Part shown: in pieces, positions 41,497 through 50,171 of the stretch
Layout of the letters: every line of letters begins with the position of its first letter
Position numbering within the stretch: position 1 is the stretch's first letter
Assembly: GCA_900105225.1 (NCBI GenBank)
Contig: LT629764.1
Span: 136,098 to 200,097 of the forward strand
DNA length: 64,000 nt
DNA from: Paenibacillaceae bacterium GAS479
GTDB lineage: Bacteria; Bacillota; Bacilli; Paenibacillales; Paenibacillaceae
Direction of reading: 5' to 3'
Notes under the pieces: generated by a model
What the model was told of the DNA's origin: nothing
The model's database searches: none
Seen by the model: the letters and a program-made list of their open reading frames with translations, nothing else
Made by a program: the position numbers and the translations under genes

Positions 41497-42415
41497 TATC
41501 TTTCGCCTCCTGATTAACGCCAGCTTTGGAAGGCATCCTCACTGCTGATTCCAGCAGAGGAACCCGGCTGGCGATTTCCACCGCTTTGGACATATCCTTG
41601 TCATGCGGCAAAATGAACACGCCCAGCCTGCCGGAATCCAGATGGAGCTTGGCCATTGGCAGCAGCGCTGGTTCGCCGGTATCTCGAAGCACTCCAAGAA
41701 TCGTGGATAGGTCATACAAGATCGCTTGCCTCTGGCCAAGATTAGACAGCGTAACGCGGCCATTTGCATTTTTCGGCTCCAGTACCAAACCAAGGCCTCT
41801 CTCGCGAATATACTGCTGATCGCTTTCCAAACCAACGTTCATGATGTAGATGTCATCTACGTACAGATCAGGGCCATCTACTTTAACGTTGGCGGCATGT
41901 ATATTGGCGATGTGGTTGAGGGACTTGCCGGATCGGAGCTTCCACACCGCAATTAGGGAAATCAGTCCTCCAACCATCCCTATCCACACATTGAACGCTG
42001 CTGTAAAGAGACTCGCCGCCATAGCAGCCATAATGACCAAGTAATTGCGGCCTTCGAACACCATCGCTATGCCTTCAATATAGGATGTTCCACGGCTAAC
42101 CAGTTCCATGGAATCCATTTTTGTGAGCGACTCACGCTCCATATTCCTCACATCTCGGAACTGCTGCGCCGCTACAGTTAAAAAGGTAAGTGCCGTGAGG
42201 TTTTTTTGATAAAGCGCTGGTACAGCGACAGCACCAAGCGCAGATGCTATTACGCCGAGGGAAATGTGGATGATTTGTCCGTGTGGATAGGCGGGATACT
42301 GGCGATAGTCTGAGCGAAGCAGCATGAATCTTGCCGTAACGCCAAAGAAAATGCCGAAAAGGACGGAAGCTACCATCTTATGTTGCTCAAAGTATTCGTT
42401 CACGTGTTGAAGCAT
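41489..42415 (-). CDS. YIEGIA-family membrane protein (YphB-like)
   Basis: 308 aa with several membrane helices in the first 170 residues. The name motif is visible as TSYIEGIAMVFEGRNYL. The second half (about 200-308) is soluble, with DPGDLYVDD-like and GLGLVLEPKN segments. I choose the ATG at 42415 (MLQHVNEYF) with GGGAGAGG about 9 nt upstream; a longer open frame would run into yphA. Equivalent to B. subtilis yphB by place. Probably a sporulation-associated membrane protein; mechanism unclear. Confidence 0.7.
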   Translation of the reverse strand: MLQHVNEYFEQHKMVASVLFGIFFGVTARFMLLRSDYRQYPAYPHGQIIHISLGVIASALGAVAVPALYQKNLTALTFLTVAAQQFRDVRNMERESLTKMDSMELVSRGTSYIEGIAMVFEGRNYLVIMAAMAASLFTAAFNVWIGMVGGLISLIAVWKLRSGKSLNHIANIHAANVKVDGPDLYVDDIYIMNVGLESDQQYIRERGLGLVLEPKNANGRVTLSNLGQRQAILYDLSTILGVLRDTGEPALLPMAKLHLDSGRLGVFILPHDKDMSKAVEIASRVPLLESAVRMPSKAGVNQEAKDNG

Positions 42416-42419
42416 TGGC

Positions 42420-43052
42420 TTAAGCCTCTCCCTCTGGATGGTTCCCTTGATGAGACAACACTCGTCCGAGCGATGCCGCCAATGCTTGAACGACAAGTGA
42501 AGCGAGACGACAGGAAAAGGCAGCAAGCGCCAGCTTATCCCACCATGCAGCCCCGCCAATTACGGTCACCGTCAACCCAGGTGCTGCCCAAACTGGGTAC
42601 AGGGAAGCAAGCGCAGCTGCTCCCGCCAAAACGACAACCTGCGAGGTAACGCGCAGCGTAAGCAGCGAGGCAAGTGCACCACTAATAATCGCTGCATCCC
42701 AGCCCTCACGAATAATCACTAATTGAGGCGATCCTCCATAAAGCGTGCCCAGCCATATTTGTAAAAAACCGAGTAAAAAGGCGCATCCCAGCGTGTACAC
42801 TCGATCAGAGGGCGGAACTAACTTTCGCCAAATCCATGCTGCCAGCAGTAAAAGTCCGATCGCCGATCCGTTCCACTGCAACAATTGTCCTTGCGTTTGA
42901 AACTGGCCTAATAAAGCGAAGAGAATAAAAGCGGCTGCCGCAGGCATGGCCTTCAAACCGCCTGCTGCCTCATGGTTCCATCCGCTCCATAACATGATGA
43001 CCAGGATAATCGCTGCTTCGGCTGCCAGAAACCCATCTTCAATGGTAGTCAT
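42420..43052 (-). CDS. YphA-like polytopic membrane protein
   Basis: 210 aa, almost entirely hydrophobic, about six or seven helices with short loops, Ala/Leu/Trp rich. No motif identified. Its place between the S1 protein gene and the YIEGIA gene is that of B. subtilis yphA, a membrane protein of unknown function. Confidence 0.65.
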   Translation of the reverse strand: MTTIEDGFLAAEAAIILVIMLWSGWNHEAAGGLKAMPAAAAFILFALLGQFQTQGQLLQWNGSAIGLLLLAAWIWRKLVPPSDRVYTLGCAFLLGFLQIWLGTLYGGSPQLVIIREGWDAAIISGALASLLTLRVTSQVVVLAGAAALASLYPVWAAPGLTVTVIGGAAWWDKLALAAFSCRLASLVVQALAASLGRVLSHQGNHPEGEA

Positions 43053-43130
43053 TGGCTACACCTCCCCCGCGTATTATGCGCTTGGACAGAATAGATTATC
43101 AGCACTCAGGAAAAGAACGGAATAAAAACC

Positions 43131-43170
43131 AAAAAAAAGCCCCACTTCGTCTTAAAGACGAAGTGGGGCT
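43131..43170 (-). terminator. Strong terminator after the S1-domain gene
   Basis: A 16-bp near-perfect stem AGCCCCACTTCGTCTT/AAGACGAAGTGGGGCT is followed on the minus strand by eight T, 12 bp after the stop. Confidence 0.9.
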
Positions 43171-43181
43171 TGAGATCTAGA

Positions 43182-44438
43182 TCACTTGAATTTGTTCAGC
43201 TTGTCGCCGAAGCGCTCGCCAAGGTTGAAGCTCATGCTTTGGTTGCTCAGGGAGACGTTCGGGTTATCGATTTTCTCCTTGAAGCCGCCGCGATCGGAAC
43301 GTTCGCGTTGCGGACGCTCTGCGCGTGGAGCAGAAGTTTGCTCAGGAGCTTCTTCCGTGTCTTTGATGCTAAGGCTGACACGTTTTTCGGAAGGATTGAA
43401 GTCAAGAATTTTAGCTTTAACTTCTTGGCCTTCTGTAAGCGCCTCTTGTGGAGTCGCTACATGACGGTGTGCGATTTGGGATACATGTACAAGACCTTCA
43501 ACGCCAGGAGCGATTTCAACGAACGCGCCGAAGTTCACCAGACGGCGAACTGTACCCGTTACGATGTCACCCGTGTTGAATTGGCCGTTTACGGATTCCC
43601 AAGGACCTGGCTGAGCAGCCTTGATGCTGAGGCTGATTTTGCCAACAGAAGGATCCAGCTTAAGCACTTTTACACGCACGGATTGGCCTTCGGAAACTAC
43701 ATCCTTCGGATGAGCCACATGTTGCCAAGACATTTCGGATACGTGTACAAGACCGTCCACGCCGCCGATGTCTACGAATGCGCCGAATGGCGTCAGACGT
43801 TGAACTGTACCTTCCAGCTCTTGACCAACTTGCAGGTTTTCCATGATGGATTGTTTGTTTTGCTCAAACTCTTGCTCCAGAACTTCTTTAGCAGAGAGGA
43901 TGATTTTATTGTTTTCGCGATCGATTTCTTTGATCTTGACTTTCAGGGTACGACCTTTGTAGTCCTTGAAGTCTTCTACGAAATGACGCTCAACCATGGA
44001 AGCTGGGATGAAACCGCGTACGCCAACGTCCGCGACCAAACCGCCCTTCACTACGTCTGCAACCGTAATTTCGAGAATCTCGCCCCCTTCAAATTTAGCT
44101 TGCAGGGAGTCCCAGGACTGCTCAGCATCAACGGCTTTTTTGGAAAGCAGCAGTTTTTCCTTCTCGTCATCGATTGTGATGACTTTGAGCGTCAGCTCGT
44201 CACCGAGCTTGACAGCATCATTTGCATTAGTCAGCTGAACAGAGCTCAGCTCACGCAGAGGAATAGTGCCGTCATATTTATAACCGAGGCTAACCGTTGC
44301 CTGGTTGTCTTCAACTTTCACGATGGTGCCGGTTACGATGTCGCCCTTTTTCAGGGAGACGATGTTTTCCAGCTCATCTTGGCTGAGACCTTGCTGAGAT
44401 TCTTGGACAGAGTCCTGGATTTTTGTTTCTTCTGACAT
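43182..44438 (-). CDS. Ribosomal protein S1-like RNA-binding protein (YpfD)
   Basis: 418 aa with four S1 domains, at about residues 25-95, 105-175, 190-260 and 275-350. The last two are canonical (LTPFGAFVDIGGVDGLVHVSEMSW and LVNFGAFVEIAPGVEGLVHVSQIAH, read in pieces). The C-terminal 70 residues are charged, with RPQRERSDRGGF. Firmicute homologues are shorter than the six-domain E. coli S1 and are not essential in B. subtilis. Own transcription unit with its own terminator. Confidence 0.92.
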   Translation of the reverse strand: MSEETKIQDSVQESQQGLSQDELENIVSLKKGDIVTGTIVKVEDNQATVSLGYKYDGTIPLRELSSVQLTNANDAVKLGDELTLKVITIDDEKEKLLLSKKAVDAEQSWDSLQAKFEGGEILEITVADVVKGGLVADVGVRGFIPASMVERHFVEDFKDYKGRTLKVKIKEIDRENNKIILSAKEVLEQEFEQNKQSIMENLQVGQELEGTVQRLTPFGAFVDIGGVDGLVHVSEMSWQHVAHPKDVVSEGQSVRVKVLKLDPSVGKISLSIKAAQPGPWESVNGQFNTGDIVTGTVRRLVNFGAFVEIAPGVEGLVHVSQIAHRHVATPQEALTEGQEVKAKILDFNPSEKRVSLSIKDTEEAPEQTSAPRAERPQRERSDRGGFKEKIDNPNVSLSNQSMSFNLGERFGDKLNKFK

Positions 44439-44530
44439 CGAAATTACCTCCTCAGTTCATACCCCAACTTTATTTAAACCCAAATTTCACTGTTGAATCA
44501 GGAATAAGGGATTAAAACAAATTCAAAATG

Positions 44531-45103
44531 CTATGATTGGCGAAGCTCAGCGATGCTTCTCATAATCTTGTTCGTGACCTGCTCCAAAGTGTCGCCGGAA
44601 GAAGAATTAATGAATTCAGTCAAATCCACAGGCGGGCCATAGATGACGCGAGTCTTGCGAAAAAGTTTATAAGAGCCGTCGATCGACACCGGAATGATCA
44701 TAGCGCCGCTGCGAAGCGCAATAAGAGCTGCGCCCTTCTTGGCGGCATCCGCGCCGCTATTGCGCGTTCCCTCCGGGAAGATGCCCATTACGCCACCCTC
44801 CTTAAGCAGGGTGATGGCAGTACGAATCGATTCCTTGCTGACACCGCCGCGCTTGACTGGAAAAGCTCCCAGCCCTTCGATCAGCTTGCCCAGCACAGGC
44901 ACTGCAAAAAGCTCGGCTTTTGCCATGTAATGAACTTTGCGGTTCAGCTTAATGCCGATCGTCGGCGGATCGAAGTTACTGATATGATTGGCGCATAGGA
45001 TAACCGGTCCGTCGGCCGGAACATGCTCTAGCCCCCGCGCCTCTAAACGGAACAGCACCGCGTAAGCGCCGCGGAGAACGCCTCTACAAAATTCATATAA
45101 CAT
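44531..45103 (-). CDS. plsC: 1-acyl-sn-glycerol-3-phosphate acyltransferase
   Basis: 190 aa with the acyltransferase motifs CANHISNFDPP (H-x4-D), and FPEGTRN; an N-terminal hydrophobic helix anchors it to the membrane. It makes phosphatidic acid. ATG at 45103 with GGAGG 9 nt upstream; it overlaps the cmk end by 11 bp. In B. subtilis plsC is elsewhere; the cmk-plsC-rpsA order is common in other Firmicutes. Confidence 0.92.
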   Translation of the reverse strand: MLYEFCRGVLRGAYAVLFRLEARGLEHVPADGPVILCANHISNFDPPTIGIKLNRKVHYMAKAELFAVPVLGKLIEGLGAFPVKRGGVSKESIRTAITLLKEGGVMGIFPEGTRNSGADAAKKGAALIALRSGAMIIPVSIDGSYKLFRKTRVIYGPPVDLTEFINSSSGDTLEQVTNKIMRSIAELRQS

Positions 45104-45806
45104 CTTGTTTAGCCTCCGCGAGTTTCTTGCGGCCAAGCGTTACGATCTGCGAGACAACTTCTCCGGCGGGAATGCCGGTGCTGTCTAGAAGAATCGCTCC
45201 CTCTGCTCGGATCAGCGGCGAGACGACCCGCTCCATATCCTTGCGGTCGCGTTCTTCAATCTCCCGCTCCATCTGCTCCAGCGTAATACCTGAGGCATCG
45301 CCAGATTCGCGGAAGCGACGCAGCGCACGCTCCTGCACGCTTGCTGTTAAATAAATCTTAAGCTCTGCATTCGGAAGTACATGGGAGCCGATGTCCCGTC
45401 CGTCCATAACGACGCCTTTGTCGGCTGCGAGCTTGCGCTGCATCTCTACGAGCAGCAGCCGGACTGCGTCATTGGCCGCTACACGGGACACATGCAGATT
45501 GACATCTCTAGAGCGGATTTTGTCGGTTATGTCTTGTCCGTTCAGCAGCACAACCTGTCCATCAGGTCCTGGCGCAAGAGTAATCTCAAGCTCTCGTGCA
45601 AGATCGGTGACCGCTTGATCGTCCTCAACATTCAAGCCAGCTTCTCTTGCACTCCAGGTAACTGCGCGGTACATGGCGCCAGTGTCGATATAGATATAGC
45701 CTAATGCTTCGGCAACGCTCCGTGCTACGGTGCTTTTGCCGGCACCGGCGGGTCCGTCGATCGCAATATTGATGCGTTCGTCCATCCCGTCGTGATGGAT
45801 ACTCAA
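45093..45806 (-). CDS. cmk: Cytidylate kinase
   Basis: Phosphorylates CMP and dCMP. 237 aa with the P-loop IDGPAGAGKSTVARSVAE, YIDTGAMYRAVTW, MDGRDIGSHVLPNAELKIYLTAS (in pieces) and the LID-type RDRKDMERVVSP. I prefer the TTG at 45806, which has GGAGG 8 nt upstream (protein MSIHHDGMDERINIAIDG); an ATG at 45785 lacks a good ribosome site. Coupled to plsC. Confidence 0.94.
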   Translation of the reverse strand: MSIHHDGMDERINIAIDGPAGAGKSTVARSVAEALGYIYIDTGAMYRAVTWSAREAGLNVEDDQAVTDLARELEITLAPGPDGQVVLLNGQDITDKIRSRDVNLHVSRVAANDAVRLLLVEMQRKLAADKGVVMDGRDIGSHVLPNAELKIYLTASVQERALRRFRESGDASGITLEQMEREIEERDRKDMERVVSPLIRAEGAILLDSTGIPAGEVVSQIVTLGRKKLAEAKQDVI

Positions 45807-45856
45807 GGGCTGTTCCTCCAAGCGGCATCTAGCAGAGTTGTTCATCCAAAATCAGT

Positions 45857-45877
45857 AAAAAAGCAGGCTTTGCCTGC
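45857..45877 (-). terminator. Terminator upstream of cmk
   Basis: The minus-strand GCAGGC-AAA-GCCTGC hairpin with TTTTTT ends the transcript of the 50-aa gene. Confidence 0.75.
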
Positions 45878-45939
45878 CTAATAATTATATCACAGTCAAC
45901 TGATGGATGCAAAAGAGTTAACTTTCTATCGCATATTAA

Positions 45940-46092
45940 TTAACGAAGCGGTTGCCCTTCTCCCGCTCGTTCGGAACGAAAGCTCGGTCTTGAGCTAGCC
46001 ACATACAGACCGGCCTGGAACAACATGGTCGCAAGTAGTAGTACCGCTGCAACTAACGCCAGCATGGCCGAAAATCGATCCTCCGGTTTCAT
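45940..46092 (-). CDS. 50-aa membrane peptide at the YpfB position
   Basis: MKPEDRFSAMLALVAAV then a single hydrophobic helix (about residues 10-32) and a polar tail with Arg and Gly. A GGGGGTG ribosome site precedes the ATG. B. subtilis has the small gene ypfB between ypfA and cmk; sequence similarity to it cannot be judged by eye. Function unknown. Confidence 0.5.
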   Translation of the reverse strand: MKPEDRFSAMLALVAAVLLLATMLFQAGLYVASSRPSFRSERAGEGQPLR

Positions 46093-46187
46093 GAATCCTA
46101 CACCCCCATGCTGTATTTCACGCATGGATATTTTTCTCATGAATCGTGAAGATATGTATGCGGCGAGAACTCTAAGCAAAATAAACC

Positions 46188-46838
46188 TTATTTGCGATAC
46201 TCCAGTTGCTTCTCGAAGCAGCAGCGGATTATTTTCTGGCGATCCGCTTCGGAAATAGTCGTAAATTTGATCATCGCCTGCTTGCGGCCACTCTCCAGAA
46301 TCTTGACACGAATGACCTCTCCCTTAAAGAAGGCATGTTCAACAACCCCGTTCTTGAACGGCACGAGTAGCCAGCAATCCAACTCCTTGCCAGCTTCTAC
46401 TGGTTTGCTCCCCTCGCAAAGAAACGAGATTCCGCCTCCTCCCACATCATCAGTCATACCGATGAAGCGCTGCTGTCCCCTGAGCGAGACGGCCAATTCC
46501 AACTCGGCCGGCACACGCAGGAAGCTGCGACGCTGAATTCTGGTCATGCTTCCCGGATCCACTTTGCGGATTCGGACAAGTCTTACAATATCATCGCGGT
46601 GACCGATAACATGCGAATTGAAATAATGCTTGACCCCTTCTTTGCTAATCAGATGTATGGATAGCTCATCGCCCAAATACAGCTTCTTAAGCTTGCCGCT
46701 CGGCTCATGGATCGGAATCTCTAAAAATAATGAATCCTCGTCTTCATCCGCCACCCTGGACTTATAGACGACTTGGGCTTCCTCATCATCGGAAGAAGCG
46801 ACCTGAATATATAAAGTGTCATTGATTCTAGGCAGCAA
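46188..46838 (-). CDS. PilZ-domain flagellar brake protein (YpfA/MotI-like)
   Basis: 216 aa with an N-terminal YcgR-like domain (about 1-95) and a C-terminal PilZ domain (about 96-210). The c-di-GMP-binding RxxxR is present as RIQRRSFLR; the second motif reads DDVGGGGISF, with Gly in place of the usual Ser. In B. subtilis MotI binds c-di-GMP and disengages MotA. I choose the TTG at 46838, which has GGAGGGGG 7 nt upstream and gives nearly the B. subtilis length of 217 aa. An extended -10 box TGCTATAAT precedes it (46868-46876). Confidence 0.85.
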   Translation of the reverse strand: MLPRINDTLYIQVASSDDEEAQVVYKSRVADEDEDSLFLEIPIHEPSGKLKKLYLGDELSIHLISKEGVKHYFNSHVIGHRDDIVRLVRIRKVDPGSMTRIQRRSFLRVPAELELAVSLRGQQRFIGMTDDVGGGGISFLCEGSKPVEAGKELDCWLLVPFKNGVVEHAFFKGEVIRVKILESGRKQAMIKFTTISEADRQKIIRCCFEKQLEYRK

Positions 46839-46930
46839 AAAAAGGCCCCCTCCCGTAATGCCATGATTATAGCATGTCGGATTAAGGGGAGCCATAACGA
46901 ATGCTGGCGTTTTTTTCCTGCGCGAAGTTC

Positions 46931-48265
46931 TTACTCTCCTGGCAGTTCCTCTACCGCTTCCTCTAAGCCGGTATTGGCGTTCATGTAGATTTTGAAATTA
47001 GCTCCGTTGCTTTTTCCCTTGAACTCATAACAGAGAACTTCTTGGTTATCTTCGTTCTTAATGAGCGCAAGACGCGCCGGAGACTCACTCATTGCCGGAG
47101 TCAGCCCTTTGCGTACCTGCTCGGCGGTCATCGTCGGTTTATCCAGCTTACGATCGCGATGAGCATATACGTATTCTTTGGCCTGCAAACCTACAACCTC
47201 ACCGTTGTCGAGAGCTACCTTAACCGTTACGTTTTCAGGATAAACGAGCACATTATCCTGTTTGTGGACAAACGTCAGATAACCTTCATTACCGTACTGA
47301 TCATACGTGATCGGTTCCATGCCATCATACCCATGTTTGGCCAAAAATGTCGCCGCATGGGAGCGAGCCTGCGCCATGTCCACCTTTTTATTGGCAATAT
47401 CACGTGAATTCATGTACCAGATCAGCTCGCCTCCCCGATACGTATAATCCATCGTGAAATTTTTCCCTTCGCCTTTGTTGACAAAGGCGGAGAAGGTCGC
47501 ATAATCGGTGCCTTTGCCATTCTCGGTTACCTCGATATCTTTTGAAGAGTTATCACCAAGGAAAGCAGCGGCTTTTTTCTTGATTTCTTCCTTAGTAGCC
47601 GGGTTGCCGGAAAGCATCTTAACTGAGCGCTTCTCATAAAGGCTCATTACCGTTGGGCCCCAATCGATCGCTTCATACTTCCCAACCTTGCCGTCAACTC
47701 CGCTGAAGCCATCAACAATGGCATTACCAGATGTCTGTTTACTCGCAGCTAGTGCAGTCTCGACATCCATCCAACGCAGTTTGTCCTGCAGTACATTGTC
47801 CTGAACCTTTGCCAAATCCCGATTGATTTCCGACGATTTATCGAATAGCGTTTGCATCGTCTTCATCTCACCATCCGTGAGGGGCTGCTTAGTTAAATCC
47901 CTCATAGATGCTTTATAGGCGAAGTTCGAAATATGCGACAGGAAGTCGCCGGTTTTCTTGAAAGGCATCATCGTCAGCGGCAGCTGGTTAATTTCGCTTT
48001 GTGCCTGACTTGTCAGCTTCCAGACGTTGACTAAGCTTTTGCGTTGGAAGCCTTGCGAAGCCGCATTGACCGCAAGCGTGCTCCCAAGCTGGTGATTGAG
48101 CTTGTTCATATCATCGCTCAATTCATGAAAAGCTTTTTGATATTGAGTCTCTGCCTTGATGAGAATCGAGTTTTTTTCCTGATTTTCTTGATAACCCCAA
48201 TAGACGGCGCCAATAAGCAAAAGGGTCACGATTGGGAAGAGCACGCTGCTCAGTCGTCGGTACAT
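46931..48265 (-). CDS. ypeB: Germination protein YpeB
   Basis: 444 aa with an N-terminal signal anchor (about 5-25), a helical middle part (YQKAFHELSDDMNKL, LPLTMMPFKKTGDF) and three PepSY domains in the C-terminal half (for example KKKAAAFLGDN, ARSHAATFLAKHGYDG, LTPAMSESPARLALI). YpeB sits in the spore and is needed to place and control the cortex-lytic enzyme SleB. In B. subtilis sleB is directly upstream in the same operon; here it is not in the window. ATG at 48265, about 10 nt after AAGGAG. Confidence 0.93.
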   Translation of the reverse strand: MYRRLSSVLFPIVTLLLIGAVYWGYQENQEKNSILIKAETQYQKAFHELSDDMNKLNHQLGSTLAVNAASQGFQRKSLVNVWKLTSQAQSEINQLPLTMMPFKKTGDFLSHISNFAYKASMRDLTKQPLTDGEMKTMQTLFDKSSEINRDLAKVQDNVLQDKLRWMDVETALAASKQTSGNAIVDGFSGVDGKVGKYEAIDWGPTVMSLYEKRSVKMLSGNPATKEEIKKKAAAFLGDNSSKDIEVTENGKGTDYATFSAFVNKGEGKNFTMDYTYRGGELIWYMNSRDIANKKVDMAQARSHAATFLAKHGYDGMEPITYDQYGNEGYLTFVHKQDNVLVYPENVTVKVALDNGEVVGLQAKEYVYAHRDRKLDKPTMTAEQVRKGLTPAMSESPARLALIKNEDNQEVLCYEFKGKSNGANFKIYMNANTGLEEAVEELPGE

Positions 48266-48336
48266 AATGCACAAGCTCCTTTCTTCTGCCAAACCTGGTG
48301 TTAGTTTGGTTAGAGGAAAGGAGCTTTATGCACCGG

Positions 48337-48495
48337 TTAGACCGGCATTTCTTCAATTTCGAAATCGTCGGTGTTATTACAAAGGCATTGCTTGAAGCCC
48401 GTATCTATCCGGACCCCGTCACGCCTGCCTCTGAGGACGAACTTTTCTCCGCACATTTTGCAACGGATGCTGATTTTCACTCTCATTTCTTCCAT
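48337..48495 (-). CDS. 52-aa protein with a possible zinc-binding Cys set
   Basis: An open frame of 52 codons with GAGGAGG 6 nt before the ATG. It reads MEEMRVKISIRCKMCGEKF, then RGRRDGVRIDTGFKQCLCNN, then an acidic end. The CxxC and later CxC look like one zinc ribbon or knuckle. It lies between prsW and ypeB, exactly where sleB is in B. subtilis. Not recognised further. Confidence 0.6.
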   Translation of the reverse strand: MEEMRVKISIRCKMCGEKFVLRGRRDGVRIDTGFKQCLCNNTDDFEIEEMPV

Positions 48496-48554
48496 GCCGG
48501 TCCTCCTCTTGTATCCAACCTAAATCGTCGATACGTCAAGTATGGACCGTTATT

Positions 48555-49250
48555 CTACAGCTTAACCTCTTCTTCCCTGCCAACGATGCGGAAAGGAGAT
48601 CTTGCATTGGCTCTTCCGATTTTGCCAAAACCCCAAATCCAAAACACTGCCATGAATGGTACGATAATCCAGGCCAGCTGTTTAACGTCCGAGGTAAGAA
48701 TCCAGTTGTAGATCCCATGCCACAACGCTGGGAGCACGAGCGAATATGCGAGCAGTCGGCGAGAATTACGAGCAGGAGCGAACTTGGCCTTGCCCATGTA
48801 ATAACCCATCATGATGCCGAATAGCGCATGGCCCGACACGGGCAATAGAGCGCGCAACATCAACGTCGTAAATGTAGAAGGAAGATACACGGCATACATA
48901 ATATTCTCAAGCGTCGCGAAGCCAAGCGATATGCTTGCAGCATAAACGATGCCATCATAAGGCTCGTCAAATTCGGTGTGGTTGAAAATAATATGGTAAA
49001 GAACGAACCATTTGGCCATCTCCTCGATCCCGCCGGATAACCCGAAGGACAATAAAAAGGGATTGCTTCCTAGCCAGAGTTCAATGCCGCGCTGAATAAC
49101 CATTACAGGCACAACGACTAACATTCCAGTCAGAAACAGCTTCATGACGAGATGAATGGGTTCGCTATCGTAACGGTCCTTGAGGTACAGATAAGTGAGT
49201 AGCGCGATACCTGGTGCTACGGCAGCGGTTAAGATTGAAAACAGCAGCAA
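48555..49250 (-). CDS. prsW: PrsW-family intramembrane metalloprotease
   Basis: 231 aa, a polytopic membrane protein with the family's conserved acidic and histidine motifs: GGIEEMAKW, EFDEPYDGIVYAASISLGFATLENIMY (in pieces) and SGHALFGIMMGY. In B. subtilis PrsW makes the first cut of anti-sigma factor RsiW, releasing sigma-W under envelope stress. TTG start about 10 nt after GGAGG. Position as in B. subtilis ypdC. Confidence 0.9.
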   Translation of the reverse strand: MLLFSILTAAVAPGIALLTYLYLKDRYDSEPIHLVMKLFLTGMLVVVPVMVIQRGIELWLGSNPFLLSFGLSGGIEEMAKWFVLYHIIFNHTEFDEPYDGIVYAASISLGFATLENIMYAVYLPSTFTTLMLRALLPVSGHALFGIMMGYYMGKAKFAPARNSRRLLAYSLVLPALWHGIYNWILTSDVKQLAWIIVPFMAVFWIWGFGKIGRANARSPFRIVGREEEVKL

Positions 49251-49334
49251 GCGTCGTCACGCCTCCTTTATCATTATTTGACCTCATGGTCATCGTAAGT
49301 TCTCTATCGCTCGAAAGGAAACGTCTCCGAGGCA

Positions 49335-49378
49335 CAAAAAAGGAGCACTCGCGCCGTAAGCGACGTTCGCGAATGCTC
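49335..49378 (-). terminator. mecA/ypbH terminator
   Basis: The minus-strand hairpin GAGCATTCGCG...CGCGAGTGCTC is followed by CTTTTTTG, directly after the mecA-type gene. Confidence 0.8.
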
Positions 49379-49392
49379 GTTGCATCTTAAAG

Positions 49393-50007
49393 TTAAGATG
49401 AGAAATGATTGCATAGCTCCCGAACAGCAGCGGACGGCATAATAGCCTTGCCATACTCTTCAAGCACTGCGGAGGTAACAGAAGTTGCCTCGCCATACTC
49501 GGCAAGAACTGCAATAAGAGCATTTTGCAGGGGTGCTTCGGAAGATGTGGTGTCGAAGGCCAAAATCCATCGTCCATGATAGGAGTATAACTTGCCTTCC
49601 TCCGTCAATCGGGAAGCTTTGAGTTGCTTAGCAGCAGATATGACATCCTCGAAATCGCGGAAAGAGTACATGATGGTATCGCTGGATTCCAGCGTAACCT
49701 CCATCTCGTATATGTCCTCATCGGCATCTTCCTCGTCCATCTGGCTGCCATCTGAGCTAATGTTTATCTTGCCGCGGGTAACGATAACGACCATACCTTG
49801 CGCAGGCATCGCGATTACCTCGACCGCAAGCGGTCCATTTGCATCAAAGCCGAGTTCCGAATAGGCCTGGTCCATCATCTCGCTGAACAACTCGTGCACT
49901 TTCGGTATCTCACGCCACATATCGTCCTTCTGGATCCCGCGCTCCAGCAGGTCGTCGAACGTCAGAAATATGCGAATTTTGTCTTGCCCCAGCCGTTCGA
50001 TCTTCAT
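49393..50007 (-). CDS. mecA: MecA-type ClpC adaptor protein
   Basis: 204 aa. The N-terminal substrate-binding part starts MKIERLGQDKIRIFLTFDDLLERGI; an acidic linker (DEEDADEDIYE) separates it from the C-terminal ClpC-binding domain (YSFRDFEDVISAAKQL, YSYHGRWILAF). It targets competence and other proteins to ClpCP. ATG at 50007 with AGGAGG 8 nt upstream. Position corresponds to B. subtilis ypbH (mecB), so this could be the MecB paralogue. Confidence 0.88.
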   Translation of the reverse strand: MKIERLGQDKIRIFLTFDDLLERGIQKDDMWREIPKVHELFSEMMDQAYSELGFDANGPLAVEVIAMPAQGMVVIVTRGKINISSDGSQMDEEDADEDIYEMEVTLESSDTIMYSFRDFEDVISAAKQLKASRLTEEGKLYSYHGRWILAFDTTSSEAPLQNALIAVLAEYGEATSVTSAVLEEYGKAIMPSAAVRELCNHFSS

Positions 50008-50125
50008 GACAGGATCCTCCTCTGCAGCATCGGATATAACAGCGTATGATGCGCAAGCCATAAGGTGCGGCATACGTGCCATATGACTATATTACCATCT
50101 CTAGAGAAGGATTGCACGAGCACAG

Positions 50126-50168
50126 CAAAAAAAGCAGCCGCCCATTCCGGAGGGAATAGACGGCTGCT
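50126..50168 (-). terminator. Terminator after the 119-aa gene
   Basis: The minus-strand stem AGCAGCCG...CGGCTGCT with further pairing of ATTCC/GGAAT is followed by seven T, 4 bp after the stop codon. Confidence 0.8.
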
Positions 50169-50171
50169 ACG

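Noticed and set aside
41489-42559. Start of the YIEGIA gene at 42559
   Set aside because: It would overlap the yphA end by 140 bp and add 48 residues that do not fit the family; the ATG at 42415 has a ribosome site.
43170-44435. 421-codon plus-strand open frame
   Set aside because: It is fully antisense to the four-domain S1 protein, which has clear motifs; no family resemblance and no ribosome site.
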